Origin: Candidatus Iainarchaeum sp.
GTDB taxonomy: Archaea > Iainarchaeota > Iainarchaeia > Iainarchaeales > JAAZKV01
Length of the DNA: 6,404 nucleotides
Direction: 5' to 3'
Assembly (NCBI GenBank): GCA_026397035.1
Contig: JAPLVQ010000035.1
Span: 1-6,404 of the forward strand
Shown: positions 5,375 to 6,404 of the stretch, in pieces
How positions within the stretch are numbered: position 1 is the first letter of the stretch
Layout: each line of letters opens with the position of its first letter
Position numbers and translations under genes: made by a program
Notes under the pieces: model-generated
Seen by the model: the letters and a program-made list of their open reading frames with translations, nothing else
What the model was told of the DNA's origin: nothing
Database searches by the model: none

Positions 5375-6271
5375 ATGGCTAAACAAAATCCAATACTAAT
5401 GCTTTACTCGCTCGAAAGCGCAAAAAACATCAGCGAAAAATATATATTTCTTGGAAGATTTATTTCAAAAATACTTTTCTCATTAAAATACGACCTGCAA
5501 AAAGCTGAGATTGATATTGATGTAGAACGATACTGCCTCGCAGCATTCATTTCAGCACTCATTTATGGAATAATATTTATTTTCGTTGGAGCCGCTTTTG
5601 GAGTAATCGTCACAAAAAGCATAGGCGCATTTACAATAGCTTTAATGGGAATTACAGGACTAAGTATATTCTTTGTAATGCTCTTCTTTCATTTATTTTA
5701 CCCAAAACTCGCGGCATTCCAGCTCGCCGGAATGGTTGACCAAGACCTGCTATTCGCATTACGCACAATGCTAATCCAATTAAGCTCCGGAACAAGCCTC
5801 TTTGAATCAATGAAAAACATCTCAAAATCAAACTACGGACAAGTATCAACAGAATTCGGGCTTGTAATAAAAGATATTAATTCAGGAGTCAGCGAAACAA
5901 GTGCTCTTGAAAAACTCGCTTTTCGAACAAAATCTGAAGTCCTCAAAAAAACCGCTTGGCAGGTACTCACGACAACAAGAAGCGGAGGCTCAATAGTTAA
6001 CGCATTAAACGCTCAAGTAGAAACCCTTGTCGCAAAACAAATGGATACAATCAAAGCCTACGCCGCCGAACTAAACCTCTGGACACTAATTTACTTAATG
6101 ATAGCCGCGGCAATGCCTTCACTTGGAATAACCTTTCTTGTAATAGCCTCCTCAATAGGAAGCTCAGGAATAGGACCCGACGCAGTACTCCTAATAGTAG
6201 TACTCTCGCTTGCAGTACAAATAGCAATGATAATACTAATAAGAACAAAAGTGCCAAAAATAGTAAAGTAA
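5375..6271 (+). CDS. tadC: TadC-like membrane platform protein, single T2SF domain
   Basis: The product has 298 residues from ATG 5375. GGTG (5365-5368) six bases upstream serves as the SD, so I prefer this start. An in-frame GTG at 5366 would add three residues but overlaps that SD and has none of its own. Four membrane helices are visible at about residues 54-77, 86-108, 234-260 and 268-291. Between the pairs lies the cytoplasmic T2SF helical domain, about 121-220, with MLIQLSSGTSLFESMKNIS, the phrase INSGVSETSALEKLA, and TTTRSGGSIVNALN, the repeated glycine-turn pattern of GspF/TadC/FlaJ proteins. The single T2SF domain and short length fit TadB/TadC halves rather than the longer FlaJ. The platform protein passes the ATPase's motion to pilin subunits at the membrane. 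The gene starts 12 bases after the tadA stop, so the two are co-transcribed and probably translationally linked. No TadB-like second platform gene is visible; it could lie beyond the right edge. Confidence 0.92.
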   Translation: MAKQNPILMLYSLESAKNISEKYIFLGRFISKILFSLKYDLQKAEIDIDVERYCLAAFISALIYGIIFIFVGAAFGVIVTKSIGAFTIALMGITGLSIFFVMLFFHLFYPKLAAFQLAGMVDQDLLFALRTMLIQLSSGTSLFESMKNISKSNYGQVSTEFGLVIKDINSGVSETSALEKLAFRTKSEVLKKTAWQVLTTTRSGGSIVNALNAQVETLVAKQMDTIKAYAAELNLWTLIYLMIAAAMPSLGITFLVIASSIGSSGIGPDAVLLIVVLSLAVQIAMIILIRTKVPKIVK

Positions 6272-6404
6272 GTAAATATTGAAGACCGCATATGGACAGC
6301 AGACAAATATTTTATGAAAAAAGTGTTTTGTTAAAAAATAAATATTTTACAGGAAGAAAAGGTTTTAATAATAAAAAAAATTGAATAGAAAAAAAAAAAA
6401 ATAG
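6272..6404. other. A-rich tail after tadC, no convincing gene
   Basis: The only plus-strand frame of note runs from ATG 6292 to TGA 6382-6384 (30 codons), Lys/Asn/Phe-rich, with no SD-like sequence and no TATA box at a useful distance. It may be chance or the damaged start of a longer gene. The window ends in a run of 13 A residues (6389-6401) then TAG. A homopolymer here could reflect a contig end or indel-prone sequence, so a frame shift cannot be excluded. Confidence 0.4.

Noticed and set aside
3230..5386. Several minus-strand frames of 88-129 codons opposite tadA
   Set aside because: They are antisense to a gene with all expected ATPase motifs. Their Ser/Phe/Leu-rich composition mirrors its codon use.
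6292..6384. 30-codon plus-strand ORF after tadC
   Set aside because: No ribosome binding site, no promoter spacing, and a Lys/Asn/Phe composition that follows from A-rich DNA. Kept only as a note in the tail region.

Overview
The window looks like AT-rich archaeal DNA, most likely from a small-genome DPANN lineage (Woesearchaeota/Pacearchaeota-like). That placement is an inference from gene types, not from a marker gene. The archaeal signs are TATA-box promoters (TTTATAAA, TTTAAATA, TTTAATAA) at archaeal spacing, apparently leaderless starts, heavy use of AGA and ATA codons, and a TadA/TadC-type secretion ATPase and membrane platform of archaeal style. No rRNA, tRNA, CRISPR array or transposase was seen.

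Layout. Three genes read leftward: a coiled-coil protein cut by the left edge (1-518), a membrane-anchored protein with an outward-facing beta-sandwich region (750-1448), and a RecA/KaiC-like protein without a Walker A motif (1763-2437). A 354-base divergent spacer follows. Two genes then read rightward: tadA, a type II/IV secretion ATPase with a long disordered extension and a winged-helix domain (2792-5362), and tadC, a single-T2SF-domain membrane protein (5375-6271). They are 12 bases apart and surely form one operon. The last 133 bases are A-rich and hold only a doubtful 30-codon frame.

How the genes may work together. TadA would hydrolyse ATP at the inner face of the membrane and drive TadC, to assemble or retract a type IV pilus-like filament or secrete a substrate. 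The three leftward genes are plausible accessories: a cytoplasmic coiled-coil or adaptor protein, a surface-facing membrane protein and a degenerate KaiC-like regulator or scaffold. This link rests on adjacency only. No pilin or prepilin peptidase is visible.

The most unusual content is outside the genes. Positions 1587-1754 hold five closely spaced perfect inverted repeats, two of them in a 28-nt direct repeat whose copies differ in matched arm positions. Positions 563-682 hold a degenerate 30-nt tandem repeat, and 2560-2647 a 22-nt tandem repeat in the divergent promoter spacer. The two tandem arrays share a T6GG(G)-type core on the minus strand.
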